A DNA stretch of 64,000 nucleotides from Streptomyces echinoruber (GTDB lineage Bacteria; Actinomycetota; Actinomycetes; Streptomycetales; Streptomycetaceae): NCBI RefSeq assembly GCF_014651135.1, contig NZ_BMWH01000017.1, positions 97,991 through 161,990 on the forward strand, in the 5' to 3' direction. Shown piece after piece: positions 1-8,484 of the stretch (its first letter is position 1; every line of letters begins with the position of its first letter). The notes under the pieces were generated by a model. The model saw only the letters and a list, made by a program, of their open reading frames with translations, searched no databases and was not told the origin of the DNA. The position numbers were made by a program, and so were the translations under genes.

Positions 1-115
1 GGCCCCGCGTCACGAGGTCCACCAGGCGGCCCGAGCGCAGGAGTCCCCGGTGGAACCCGTTCAGCCACGGGGAGACGCCCTCGTGGACGAGACGGCGCAG
101 GTTTCCGTCCGGCAT
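1..115 (-). CDS. Transaldolase, N-terminal fragment (cut by window edge)
   Basis: Reading leftward from an ATG at 113-115, the 38 visible codons begin MPDGNLRRLVHEGVSPWLNG and continue with an LRSGRLVDLV segment. This matches the N-terminus of transaldolases, which typically read LxxLxxxGVSxWLDxxxR...SGxLxxLI. A purine-rich ribosome site (GGGAGGGGG) lies just upstream. Transaldolase moves a dihydroxyacetone unit between sugar phosphates and can raise erythrose 4-phosphate, a substrate of the DAHP synthase that starts divergently at 375. Transaldolases recur in clusters that draw on the shikimate pathway, so this is probably a precursor-supply gene of the same cluster. The catalytic lysine lies beyond the edge and cannot be checked. 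Confidence 0.72.
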   Translation of the reverse strand, partial: MPDGNLRRLVHEGVSPWLNGFHRGLLRSGRLVDLVTRG

Positions 116-374
116 GGCCCCCTCCCGACGCGGTCGACGAGTCGATGGAGCAGCCTGCCCCGCCGCGGGCACTGCCGCGAGTGCAGCCGCATACTCCGTC
201 AACTCCCCCGCGCACGAATGCACTTCGGGTGGCCTCGCGACCTGATGGACCGGGCGGCCACCTGACGTACTCGCCGGTGCGTCATTGGCCGGTTCCCGAC
301 GGTCTCACACCCTTTGTCGCACAGGAGCACCCGCAAGACACCACCCCTTGGAGAACCACCCCTTGGAGACGAAC
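116..374. promoter_or_regulatory. Divergent promoter region, transaldolase / DAHP synthase
   Basis: This 259-bp gap separates two divergent starts and must hold both promoters. I saw no convincing -10/-35 pair or palindrome. The only clear element is GGAGA at 365-369, five bases before the chosen DAHP synthase GTG. Confidence 0.4.
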
Positions 375-1547
375 GTGGACGTTGATCTGCCCGGTGTCCG
401 GTCGCGGCCCGCACGACAGCAGCCGGACTGGGGCGGGAACGAGGAGATCCGGCCGGTCAGGGAGGAGTTGGCGCGCAGCCCGGCGCTGGTCGGCGTGTCC
501 GACGTGCTGGCGCTGCGGGACCTGCTGGCCCGGGTCGCCGCCGGCCGGGCCCATGTCGTACAGGCGGGGGACTGCGCCGAGGACCCCGCCGAGTGCACCG
601 CGGGCTACGTCGCCCGCAAGGCGGGGTTGCTGGACGTGCTCGCCGGCCACCTGAAGATGATCACCCACAGGCCCGTGGTCCGGGTGGGCCGGATGGCGGG
701 CCAGTTCGCCAAGCCGCGCTCGAGGCCCACCGAGGTGATCGGGGGCCGCGAACTCCCCGTCTACCGGGGGCACATGGTCAACGACCCCGAGCCCGACCCG
801 GAGCTGCGCCGACCCGACCCGCGCCGGCTGCTGACCTGCTACGCCGCGGCCCGGGAGGCGGCGGGCCACCTGGGCTGGATCGGCGGAAGGCGGCCGTCCG
901 AGATCTGCCCGCCCGTCTTCACCAGCCACGAAGCCCTGCTGCTCGACTACGAACTTCCCCTGGTGCGGCGGGAACCCGCGGGCCGGCTGCTGCTCACCTC
1001 GACCCACTGGCCCTGGATCGGCGAGCGCACCCGGCAGCCGGACGGCGCGCACGTCGCCCTGCTGTCGCAGGTGGTCAACCCGGTGGCCTGCAAGGTCGGC
1101 CCGGACATGACGGTGCGTGAACTGCTCGCGCTGTGCGAGCGGCTGGATCCCGACCGGGAGCCGGGGCGGCTGACCCTCATCGCCCGGATGGGCGCCGACC
1201 TGGTCGCCGAACGGCTGCCGGCACTGGTGTGGGCGGTGCGGGTGGCGGGCCACCCGGTCATCTGGCTGACCGACCCGATGCACGGCAACACGGTGCCGGC
1301 GCCCGACGGTCTCAAGACCCGCTTCCTGGAGGCGATCGTGCGCGAGGTGGAGGCGTTCCAGTGCGCGGTGCGCTCCTCCGGGGGGATCGCCGGCGGGCTG
1401 CACCTGGAGACCACCCCCGACCACGTCACCGAGTGCGTCGCCGGACCGGCCGACATCGGCCACGTCGGCGACAAGTACACGAGCTTCTGCGACCCCCGGC
1501 TGAACCCGGTGCAGGCCGCGTCGGTGGTCTCGGCCTGGCGCGGATGA
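375..1547 (+). CDS. phzC: Class II (plant-type/PhzC-like) 3-deoxy-D-arabino-heptulosonate 7-phosphate synthase
   Basis: Condenses phosphoenolpyruvate and erythrose 4-phosphate, the first step of the shikimate pathway. The protein carries class II DAHPS signatures: the metal-binding cysteine region VQAGDCAEDPAEC, the segment GRMAGQFAKPRS, and the C-terminal HVGDKYTSFCDPRLN. The start is GTG at 375, preceded by GGAGA five bases away; an upstream in-frame ATG at 285 would add about 30 unlikely residues. The result is 390 aa, the usual size of short secondary-metabolism enzymes. It is first in a co-directional run with the DHB-type dehydrogenase, isochorismatase and ADIC synthase, so it likely boosts chorismate for that pathway. 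Such cluster copies often escape feedback inhibition, but that is not visible here. Confidence 0.88.
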   Translation: MDVDLPGVRSRPARQQPDWGGNEEIRPVREELARSPALVGVSDVLALRDLLARVAAGRAHVVQAGDCAEDPAECTAGYVARKAGLLDVLAGHLKMITHRPVVRVGRMAGQFAKPRSRPTEVIGGRELPVYRGHMVNDPEPDPELRRPDPRRLLTCYAAAREAAGHLGWIGGRRPSEICPPVFTSHEALLLDYELPLVRREPAGRLLLTSTHWPWIGERTRQPDGAHVALLSQVVNPVACKVGPDMTVRELLALCERLDPDREPGRLTLIARMGADLVAERLPALVWAVRVAGHPVIWLTDPMHGNTVPAPDGLKTRFLEAIVREVEAFQCAVRSSGGIAGGLHLETTPDHVTECVAGPADIGHVGDKYTSFCDPRLNPVQAASVVSAWRG

Positions 1548-1554
1548 CGCGGAA

Positions 1555-1695
1555 GTCGCGGAGGCCGCCGCGGAGGACGCGGATGACACGGATGATGCGG
1601 AGGCCCCGGAGGAGACGGACGACGCGGGTGACGCGAAGACGCAGGGACCGCGGAGACGCGGAGACGCAGAGACGCGGAGAAACGGACCGATCGCG
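1555..1695. repeat. Degenerate GACGCGGATGAC-type tandem repeats
   Basis: The gap between the DAHP synthase stop and the next gene is filled by imperfect 9- to 12-bp units around GACGCGGATGAC and GGAGACGCGGAGACGC. It begins a few bases after the stop codon. No gene or hairpin is evident. Confidence 0.7.
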
Positions 1696-1722
1696 GATGA
1701 ACCGACCAAGGAGGTTGTGCAC

Positions 1723-2523
1723 ATGCGACAAGAGCAGCAGCAGTCCGAGCGGCCGGCCGGGCCCGTCGCCCTGGTCACGGGTGCCGCGGGCGGCATCGGC
1801 GCCGCCGTCTGCCGGACCCTGGCCGAGGAGGGTGCCCGGGTGGCGGCGGTCGACCGGGAGGCCGGGGCGCTGCGGGAGACCGTGGAGAAGCTGACCGCCG
1901 ACGGACTGCACGCCGAGGCCTTTTGCGCGGACGTCTCCGACAGCGCGCAGGTGGACGCGGCCGTGGACGCCGTGGAGCAGCGGCTGGGCCCGGTGGAGTG
2001 GCTGGTCAACGCGGCCGGGGTGCTGCGCCTGGGCGAGGTGGTGGACTTCACCGGCGAGGACTGGCGCACCACCTTCGCCGTCAACGTCGACGGGGTCTTC
2101 CACGTCAGCCGGGCGGTGGTGCGGCGGATGGTCCCGCGCGGCCGGGGCGCGCTGGTCACGGTCGCCTCGAACGCGGCGGTGACGCCGCGCACCCAGATGG
2201 CCGCGTACGCGGCGTCGAAGGCGGCGGCCACCATGTTCACCCGCAGTCTGGGCCTGGAGGTGGCGCGGCACGGCATCCGCTGCAACGTGGTGGCGCCCGG
2301 CTCCACCGACACCCCGATGCTCAGTTCGATGTGGCACGACGAGTCCGGTCCGCGCGCCACCGTCGAGGGCAGCCCGGAGGCCTTCCGCGTCGGCATCCCG
2401 CTGGGCCGCATCGCCCGGCCCTCGCAGATCGCGGACGCGGTGTCCTTCCTGCTCTCCGACCGGGCCGCGCACATCACCCTGCACCTGCTCACCGTCGACG
2501 GCGGCGCGTCGCTCGGCGCCTGA
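1723..2523 (+). CDS. dhbA: 2,3-dihydro-2,3-dihydroxybenzoate / dihydrohydroxyanthranilate dehydrogenase (SDR, EntA/DhbA type)
   Basis: A classical short-chain dehydrogenase of 266 aa. It has the glycine-rich NAD-binding TGAAGGIG near the N-terminus, the NAAG-like NAAGV, a catalytic serine region VASNAAV and the YAASK Tyr-Lys pair. The ending LLTVDGGASLGA is typical of EntA. The ATG at 1723 is preferred over GTG 1717 because AAGGAGG (1708-1714) sits eight bases upstream of it. EntA enzymes oxidise 2,3-dihydro-2,3-dihydroxybenzoate. Next to a PhzE-type, not EntC-type, synthase, the more likely substrate is trans-2,3-dihydro-3-hydroxyanthranilate, giving 3-hydroxyanthranilate. That substrate choice is inference from context. 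Confidence 0.85.
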   Translation: MRQEQQQSERPAGPVALVTGAAGGIGAAVCRTLAEEGARVAAVDREAGALRETVEKLTADGLHAEAFCADVSDSAQVDAAVDAVEQRLGPVEWLVNAAGVLRLGEVVDFTGEDWRTTFAVNVDGVFHVSRAVVRRMVPRGRGALVTVASNAAVTPRTQMAAYAASKAAATMFTRSLGLEVARHGIRCNVVAPGSTDTPMLSSMWHDESGPRATVEGSPEAFRVGIPLGRIARPSQIADAVSFLLSDRAAHITLHLLTVDGGASLGA

Positions 2524-2549
2524 GACCGCCCGTACCGAAGGGACTTCCC

Positions 2550-3176
2550 ATGGCAGGCATACCGACGATCGAGCCGTACGCGATGCCGACGCCCGGCGAG
2601 CTGCCCCGCAACGTCGCCGACTGGACGCCGGATCCGCGGCGGGCGGTGCTCCTCGTCCACGACATGCAGCGCTACTTCCTCGAGCCGCTGCCCGAGCACG
2701 GGCCGCGCGGGGAACTGGTGCGCAACGCCGCCCTGGTGCGGGAGCGCTGCGCGCGGCTCGGCGTGCCCGTGGCCTACACCGCCCAGCCGGGCGGCATGAC
2801 GCCCGAACAGCGCGGCCTGCTGGCCGACTTCTGGGGGCCGGGGATGCGGGTGGACCCGGCCGACCGGGAGGTGGTGGACGAGCTCGCGCCCCGTGCGGGC
2901 GACTGGCTGCTCACCAAGTGGCGCTACAGCGCCTTCTTCCGCACCGACCTGCTGGCCCGGCTGCGGGCCGCGGGCCGCGACCAGCTGGTCGTCTGCGGTG
3001 TGTACGCGCACGTCGGTGTGCTGATCACCGCCACCGAGGCGTTCTCGCACGACCTGCAGACCTTCGTCGTCGCCGACGCGGTCGCCGACTTCTCGGCCGG
3101 GGACCACCGCGCCGCCCTGCACTACGCGGCCCGGCGCTGCGCCGTCGTCATCCCCGCCAAGGAGGTTTTCGCATGA
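2550..3176 (+). CDS. phzD: Isochorismatase, PhzD type
   Basis: A 208-aa isochorismatase-fold hydrolase. It has the catalytic aspartate in LLVHDMQRYF (D38), the lysine in LLTKWRYSAFF, and GVYAHVGVL where cysteine hydrolases of the fold would carry a cysteine; PhzD likewise has valine. PhzD removes pyruvate from 2-amino-2-deoxyisochorismate to give trans-2,3-dihydro-3-hydroxyanthranilate. There is no C-terminal aryl carrier domain, unlike EntB, so this is a free-standing enzyme. It starts at ATG 2550 after GAAGGGA and overlaps the next start by four bases (ATGA at 3173-3176), which indicates translational coupling to the ADIC synthase that would feed it. Confidence 0.9.
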   Translation: MAGIPTIEPYAMPTPGELPRNVADWTPDPRRAVLLVHDMQRYFLEPLPEHGPRGELVRNAALVRERCARLGVPVAYTAQPGGMTPEQRGLLADFWGPGMRVDPADREVVDELAPRAGDWLLTKWRYSAFFRTDLLARLRAAGRDQLVVCGVYAHVGVLITATEAFSHDLQTFVVADAVADFSAGDHRAALHYAARRCAVVIPAKEVFA

Positions 3177-5041
3177 CGGGCCCCTCCTCCGACCTGCTCG
3201 GCCGCGTCCTGGCCGGGCGGGTCCCGGCCTACGCCCTGCTGCACCGTCCGGCCGTCACCGGCCGCGGGACCCTGGAGGTCCTGGCCGGCGAGGTGAGCGA
3301 GCCGGAGACGCTGGCCGGCATCCCGCTGCCCGAGGACTCCCCCGGCGGCCACGAGGTGCTGGTGCTGGTGCCCTACCGGCAGCTCAGGGAGCGCGGCTAC
3401 GCCTGCGCCGACGACGGCACCCCGCTGGTCGCGCTGACCGTCACCGACCAGGCCACAGTGCCGGTCCCGGAGGCCCTGCGGCGGATCCCGGACGTCCCGA
3501 TCCACCTGGCCGGCGGCCGTTTCGACGTCGACGACGCGACCTACGCGGCGACCGTGCGGCGCGTCGTCAACGAGGAGATCGGCACCGGCGAGGGCGCCAA
3601 CTTCGTCATCAGGCGCTCCTTCACCGCCGACATCACCGGCTACTCCCCCGCCGGCGCCCTGACCCTCTTCCGGCGGCTGATGGAGCAGGAGTCGGGCGCC
3701 TACTGGACCTTCCTGGTGCACACCGGCGGCCGCACCCTGGTCGGCGCCAGCCCGGAGCGGCACATCAGCGTGCACGGCGGCACGGCGGTGATGAACCCGA
3801 TCAGCGGCACCTACCGCTACCCGGCGGCGGGCCCCTCCCTGCCCGACGTCATGGACTTCCTCGCCGACCGCAAGGAGGCCGACGAGCTGTACATGGTCGT
3901 CGACGAGGAACTGAAGATGATGGCCCGCATCTGCGACAGCGGCGTCCGCGTCCGGGGCCCCTACCTGCGGGAGATGGCCCGGCTGGCGCACACCGAGTAC
4001 TTCGTCGAGGGCGAGACCGGCCGCGATCCCCGCGAGGTGCTGCGCGAGACGCTGTTCGCGCCGACCGTGACCGGCTCCCCGCTGGAGAGCGCCGCCCGCG
4101 TGATCAGCCGGCACGAGCCGAAGGGCCGCGGCTACTACAGCGGCGTGCTCGCCCTGATCGGGCGGGACGCCTCCGGCGGGCGCACCCTGGACTCCTCGAT
4201 CCTGATCCGTACGGCCGACATCGACGCCGCCGGCCGGCTGAGCATCGGCGTCGGCGCCACGCTGGTGCGCCACTCCGACCCCGACTCCGAGGTGGCCGAG
4301 ACCCGGGCCAAGGCCGCGGGCCTGCTCGCGGCCCTGGGCGCGGAGCGGCCGGCCCGGTTCGCCGACCACCCCAGCGTGCGCGGCGCGCTGGCCGCCCGCA
4401 ACGAGACGATCGCCGGGTTCTGGCTGGCCGAGGCGGACCGTACGGCGGTGGCCGCGGCGACCGGGCGCGAGGTGCTCATCGTCGACGCGGAGGACACGTT
4501 CACCGCGATGCTCGCCCACCAACTGCGCTCGCTGGGCCTGTCGGTGACGGTGCGCCGCTTCGACGAACCGTACGACACGGACGCCTGCGACCTGGTGGTG
4601 ATGGGACCGGGTCCGGGCGATCCGCGGGACGTGCGGCACCCCAAGATCGCGCACCTGCGCTCGGCCGTGCGGGCGCTGCTGGCCGGGCGCCGGCCGTTCC
4701 TGGCGGTGTGCCTGAGCCACCAGGTGCTCAGCCGGGAGCTCGGCCTGGCACTGACCCGGCGAGCGGTGCCCAACCAGGGCGTGCAGCGGGAGATCGACCT
4801 GTTCGGACGGCGCGAGCGGGTGGGTTTCTACAACACGTTCACCGCCCGCAGCACGGAGGACAAGGTGGAGGTTCCCGAGGTGGGCGTGGTCGAGGTGTGC
4901 CGCGACCCCGGTTCGCGCGAGGTGCACGCGCTGCGCGGACCCGGCTTCGCCTCCGTCCAGTTCCACCCGGAGTCCCTGCTGACGCAGAACGGCCCGGCGA
5001 TCCTGGCCCACCTCCTCCAGGACGTCCTGCGCACCTCCTGA
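3173..5041 (+). CDS. phzE: 2-amino-2-deoxyisochorismate (ADIC) synthase, PhzE-like
   Basis: A 622-aa fusion close to the length of phenazine PhzE. The N-terminal two thirds form the chorismate-utilising (anthranilate synthase component I-like) domain with GASPERH and the NPISGTYRYP signature. The C-terminal third is a class I glutamine amidotransferase with nucleophile C513 in LAVCLSHQ and the H598/E600 pair in FHPESL. It uses glutamine nitrogen to convert chorismate to ADIC, the substrate of the upstream isochorismatase. Anthranilate synthases share this architecture; the PhzD-type neighbour is the main reason to prefer ADIC. A strong hairpin lies 13 bases after the stop, so this is the last gene of the operon. 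Confidence 0.88.
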   Translation: MTGPSSDLLGRVLAGRVPAYALLHRPAVTGRGTLEVLAGEVSEPETLAGIPLPEDSPGGHEVLVLVPYRQLRERGYACADDGTPLVALTVTDQATVPVPEALRRIPDVPIHLAGGRFDVDDATYAATVRRVVNEEIGTGEGANFVIRRSFTADITGYSPAGALTLFRRLMEQESGAYWTFLVHTGGRTLVGASPERHISVHGGTAVMNPISGTYRYPAAGPSLPDVMDFLADRKEADELYMVVDEELKMMARICDSGVRVRGPYLREMARLAHTEYFVEGETGRDPREVLRETLFAPTVTGSPLESAARVISRHEPKGRGYYSGVLALIGRDASGGRTLDSSILIRTADIDAAGRLSIGVGATLVRHSDPDSEVAETRAKAAGLLAALGAERPARFADHPSVRGALAARNETIAGFWLAEADRTAVAAATGREVLIVDAEDTFTAMLAHQLRSLGLSVTVRRFDEPYDTDACDLVVMGPGPGDPRDVRHPKIAHLRSAVRALLAGRRPFLAVCLSHQVLSRELGLALTRRAVPNQGVQREIDLFGRRERVGFYNTFTARSTEDKVEVPEVGVVEVCRDPGSREVHALRGPGFASVQFHPESLLTQNGPAILAHLLQDVLRTS

Positions 5042-5053
5042 CCCCGGCCCCCG

Positions 5054-5091
5054 AAGGCCCCAGCCCCGTTCCCCCCGGGGGCCGGGGCCTT
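5054..5091 (+). terminator. Intrinsic-type hairpin after the ADIC synthase
   Basis: A 14-base arm AAGGCCCCAGCCCC (5054-5067) pairs with GGGGCCGGGGCCTT (5078-5091) with a single A:C mismatch and a 10-base loop. There is no long T run, which is usual in Streptomyces. Confidence 0.7.
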
Positions 5092-5632
5092 GCCCTGCCC
5101 GCGCAACCGCCCCGCCCGGGCGGGGCGAGCCCCCACCGCCCGGCTCGTACCCCCCACCACCGGCACCACCGCTCGCCTCGAGATCACGCCGGAGACGCCG
5201 GAGTCCCGCGTTCTGGATTCCGGCGGCCTTCCACCGTCCCCGCGATGAGGAACAGCCCTTCGGGCCACTGTTCCGCACGACCTCCTACGCGGTCGCCCAC
5301 GCCCACAAAGCGGCGGGCCGCAACGGCCGTCACGGCATCCGGGAGCTGTGCGACGTCCGCCCGCGAAGGCAGGCGGGCCTCTGCGCGGCCGCCCTCACCG
5401 ACCGCGGCGGCACGGCCGCGCGGAAATCGGCCGGCAGGCCCCGGGAGGAACCCCCGCCCGTGAAATATGCCGAAAACATGCCGACTGGCCCCGTTCCCCT
5501 CCTCGTCGTCGACGTCGAGGGGAACGGGGCCCACCCGCCCGGCTTAGTCGAGGTCGCGCTCTTTCCCGTCGAAGGCGGTCGCGTGCACCCCGATCGGGCC
5601 CGTTGGCCGGCCGTCGCGCCGGAGGCGCGTGC
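5092..5632. other. Gap of about 540 bp with one strong inverted repeat, no supported gene
   Basis: The gap lies between convergent operons. A plus-strand open stretch (about 5213-5480) translates to a segment containing FRTTSYAVAHAHKAAGR, but I recognise no family and see no start with a ribosome site. It may be a gene remnant. The only firm element is the inverted repeat at 5487-5531. Confidence 0.4.
5487..5531. terminator. Perfect 15-bp inverted repeat, probable bidirectional terminator
   Basis: GGCCCCGTTCCCCTC (5487-5501) is the exact complement of GAGGGGAACGGGGCC (5517-5531), with a 15-base spacer. It sits about 100 bp after the end of the leftward monooxygenase operon and is best read as its terminator. 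Confidence 0.65.
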
Positions 5633-6868
5633 TCAAGGCCGGACTCCGTTCTGCCAGGGGGTCGGGAGGTAGGGCGGGGGCGGCGTGGTCGCGCCGAAGT
5701 CGCGGGCGCCGTGCATCCAGGCGACGTGGTCGTGCAGGTCGTCCGCGGTGAGCGCGCGGAGCATCGCGTTGCGGGCGCGGGCCTCGGCGCCCGCGGGGTG
5801 CCAGAGCCGGACGCTCTCGCGGGCGGCGAGCTGGATCGCGGCGGTGCGCTCGCGCCGGTCGGCGTTGTACTTCTCCAGGCGCTGGGCCACGTCGTCGGCG
5901 CAGGCGTCCTGGAGCAGGTCGCCGAGGTGCACGGCGTCCTCCAGGGCCTGGCAGGCGCCCTGGGCCGCATAGTGGATCATGGGGTGGGCGGCGTCGCCGA
6001 GGAGGGTGACGCGGCCGTCGGTCCAGCCGGCGACCGGGTCGCGGTCCACCAGCATCCAGGAGCGCCAGCCGTCGCCGAGTTCCACCAGCCGCTGCACGTC
6101 CGGCCCGAGCGCGGTGAACTGCCGCCGCACGTGGTCGTTGTCGGCGGGCACCCCGGAGAACGCCTCGGTGCCTCCGTCGTGCCGGCTGCCCGCGAGGTTG
6201 AGGTACCTGCCGCCGGCGATGGGGTAGTGCACGAAGTGGCAGCCGGGACCGGTCCACCACACCACGGAGGTGTCCCGGCGCAGGGCGCGCGGCACCCGGT
6301 CCATCGGGATGACGGCGCGGTGGACGGTGATGCCGGAGACCCGCGGTGCGCCGTCCCCGACGAGCTGCCGGCGCACCGCGGAGTGCATGCCGTCGGCGCC
6401 GATCAGCGCATCGCCGGTGATCCGCTCGCCGGAGGCGAGGACGGCGGTGGCGCCGGCGGCGTCGCGCTCGTAGCCCTGGACGGTGCTGCCGCCGCGCAGT
6501 GCGACGGCGTCGTGGGCGCGGCAGGCGCGCAGCAGCAGGGAGTGCAGCTCGGCGCGGTGCACGACGACGTAGGGGTTGCCGAAGCGGCGCCGGTAGGTCT
6601 CGGTGAGCGGCAGGCTGGTGACGTGCTCGCCGGTCACCCCGTCCATGAAGCGCAGTTCGTCCATGCGCACGGCCACGGCGCGCGCCTCGTCGCCGACGCC
6701 GAGCCGGTCCAGGGCGTGCAGGCCGTTGGGTGCCAGCTGGATGCCGGCGCCGATCTCGGCGAACTCGGGGGCGCGTTCCAGGACCAGGACGCGGTGGCCG
6801 CGGCGGGCCAGGCTGAGGGCGGCGGCGAGACCGCCGATGCCACCGCCGGTGATGACTGCCCTGATCAT
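5633..6868 (-). CDS. FAD-dependent aromatic monooxygenase (salicylate / 3-hydroxybenzoate hydroxylase-like)
   Basis: A 411-aa group A flavoprotein monooxygenase with all three family motifs: N-terminal GxGxxG in VITGGGIGGLAAA, the DG motif in LIGADGMHSAVR, and the second FAD motif GDAAHPM. The closest recognisable relatives are salicylate 1-hydroxylase and 3-hydroxybenzoate 6-hydroxylase. They use NAD(P)H and O2 to hydroxylate, sometimes with loss of CO2. The start ATG lies four bases after the ligase stop, so the two are coupled. In this setting a likely substrate is 3-hydroxyanthranilate or its activated form. Whether it hydroxylates or decarboxylates is not decidable from sequence. Confidence 0.83.
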   Translation of the reverse strand: MIRAVITGGGIGGLAAALSLARRGHRVLVLERAPEFAEIGAGIQLAPNGLHALDRLGVGDEARAVAVRMDELRFMDGVTGEHVTSLPLTETYRRRFGNPYVVVHRAELHSLLLRACRAHDAVALRGGSTVQGYERDAAGATAVLASGERITGDALIGADGMHSAVRRQLVGDGAPRVSGITVHRAVIPMDRVPRALRRDTSVVWWTGPGCHFVHYPIAGGRYLNLAGSRHDGGTEAFSGVPADNDHVRRQFTALGPDVQRLVELGDGWRSWMLVDRDPVAGWTDGRVTLLGDAAHPMIHYAAQGACQALEDAVHLGDLLQDACADDVAQRLEKYNADRRERTAAIQLAARESVRLWHPAGAEARARNAMLRALTADDLHDHVAWMHGARDFGATTPPPPYLPTPWQNGVRP

Positions 6869-6872
6869 CGCG

Positions 6873-8444
6873 TCAACCGCCCTGCCGCGCGGTGAGGACG
6901 CGCGCGAGTTCCAGGCGCTTGATCTTGGTGGTGGCGGTCTGCGGCAGGTCGGCCAGCCGCCACTGCACGGGGTCGGCCATCGGCGGCAGGTCCGCGACGG
7001 CGGCCCGCCAGGCCCGCCGGTCCAGCGGCACGTCGTCCTTGGTGCACACCACGGGTACGGCGGTGCCGTCGGGGCCGGGGATGATGATGACCTCGGCCAG
7101 TTCCTCCAGCCGCGCGAAGAGCTTGTCCTCGGCGGCGAGCGTGGAGCCGAAGCCCTCGATGACGTCGACCTCGCGGTCCAGCAGGTGCAGGCAGCCCCAC
7201 TTGGTGCGGTAGCCGACGTCGCCCATGCGCCACCAGCCGCCCTCAGAGAGCTGCTTGTCGTAGCGCTCCTGCTCGCCGAGGTAGGTGACGATCCGCCCGT
7301 CGCTGCGCACCTCGATGAAGCCGGGGTTGTCCGCGGACGGCGGCCGCCCGTCGCGGCTGACCACGCGGACGTCGGTCATGCCGGGGAAGGGCATGCCCAC
7401 GCAGCGGCCGTCGGCGTCGGGCGGGCGCCGCCTGCTGAAGGAGCGGACCACGGCCGGGCCGATCTCGCTCTGCCCGTACAGCTGCCCGAAGACGGGGGCC
7501 CGGCGGCCGGTGGCGGCCAGCAGCCGCCGCACGGTGCGCGGGTGGAGGGCGTCGAAGGTGCTGCTGTAGAGCTTGACGTTGGACAGCGGGCGGCGCGGGT
7601 CCTCCGCCAGCGCCTCCCACTTCATGAAGGAGTTGGGGTGCGCCTCGATGACGCCCGGCCTGAGCGCGGCGAAGACGTCCGCGACGTGCGCCGGGTCGGA
7701 GTCGGCGAGCACCACCATGGGGAAGCCGCGCAGCAGCGCGATCGCCAGCGCCGTGAACAGCCGGGAGTGCACGAAGGACACGTGGATCGCGATCGTCTCC
7801 CGGCGCGGGACCACCGGGTTGACGGCGGCCGCCTGGGGCCGGTAGCGGGCCTGCAGGGTGCGGCCGGTGTGCACCGCGAGCTTGGGGATGCCGGTGGTGC
7901 CGGAGGTGTGCGTGATGAGCGTCGGGTGCTCCGGCGGCATGGTGACCGGGGCGACCCGCTCGACACCGGCGAACTCGGCCAGCGGGGTGCCGGAGGGGTG
8001 GCTGCCGGAGACCAGCAGCACCGGGGAGGCGAGCCCGGCGGCGGAGGCGGGCAGTTCCTGCTCCAGTTTGGCCTGGTCGGTGACGAGGCAGGGCCGGTCG
8101 GTGCGGCGCAGCAGTTCCTTGACGGTGGCGCCGTCCAGCTTCGGCGACAGCAGCACCGGTACGGCGCCGATGCGGGCCGCGGCGCAGGCCAGCAGGGTGA
8201 TGTCGAATCCGTCGGACTTGTACACCACCACCCGGTCGCCCGGCCTGACCCGGGCCGCCCACAGCCGGGAGGCGAAGTCGTCGACGAGGTCGGCGACCTC
8301 GGCGACCGTGGCGCGGCGGCCCAGGTGCGGGGCGATGTCGAGGTCGTGGTCGAGGATCAGTACGTTCGCCGGGTGCCGGGCGGCCGCTCGCTCGAAGAGC
8401 GTCCCGAGCCGGATTCCCCGGTTTCCAATGCGTTGCAGCAGCAC
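6873..8444 (-). CDS. AMP-dependent synthetase/ligase (aryl/acyl activating)
   Basis: A 523-aa ANL-superfamily adenylating enzyme. Visible core motifs are the phosphate loop THTSGTTGIPK, a GQSE-type A5 motif in LYGQSEIGP, the A7 region WWRMGDVGYRT with LLDREVD, and a C-terminal catalytic lysine region ATTKIKRLEL. It probably activates a carboxylic acid as the adenylate and passes it to CoA or a carrier protein. The A5-A8 regions diverge from standard acetyl- or long-chain CoA ligases, suggesting an unusual acid, plausibly the hydroxyanthranilate product. It is the middle gene of a leftward run: SRPBCC protein (40 bp upstream), ligase, monooxygenase (4 bp downstream). Confidence 0.8.
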   Translation of the reverse strand: MLLQRIGNRGIRLGTLFERAAARHPANVLILDHDLDIAPHLGRRATVAEVADLVDDFASRLWAARVRPGDRVVVYKSDGFDITLLACAAARIGAVPVLLSPKLDGATVKELLRRTDRPCLVTDQAKLEQELPASAAGLASPVLLVSGSHPSGTPLAEFAGVERVAPVTMPPEHPTLITHTSGTTGIPKLAVHTGRTLQARYRPQAAAVNPVVPRRETIAIHVSFVHSRLFTALAIALLRGFPMVVLADSDPAHVADVFAALRPGVIEAHPNSFMKWEALAEDPRRPLSNVKLYSSTFDALHPRTVRRLLAATGRRAPVFGQLYGQSEIGPAVVRSFSRRRPPDADGRCVGMPFPGMTDVRVVSRDGRPPSADNPGFIEVRSDGRIVTYLGEQERYDKQLSEGGWWRMGDVGYRTKWGCLHLLDREVDVIEGFGSTLAAEDKLFARLEELAEVIIIPGPDGTAVPVVCTKDDVPLDRRAWRAAVADLPPMADPVQWRLADLPQTATTKIKRLELARVLTARQGG

Positions 8445-8484
8445 GTGCTCGCCCTTCCCTGAACAGGTTCCAAGGCGCGGGAAT

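Noticed and set aside
282..3122. A 946-codon minus-strand open frame opposite the DAHPS/EntA/PhzD genes
   Set aside because: It is antisense to three clearly conserved enzymes and consists of Arg/Pro/Gly/Ala-rich sequence without any family motif. It is a GC-bias shadow.
5213..5480. Possible small gene between the two aromatic-pathway operons
   Set aside because: The open stretch has no ribosome site or recognisable motif and ends in a strong inverted repeat. I kept it only as a possible remnant.
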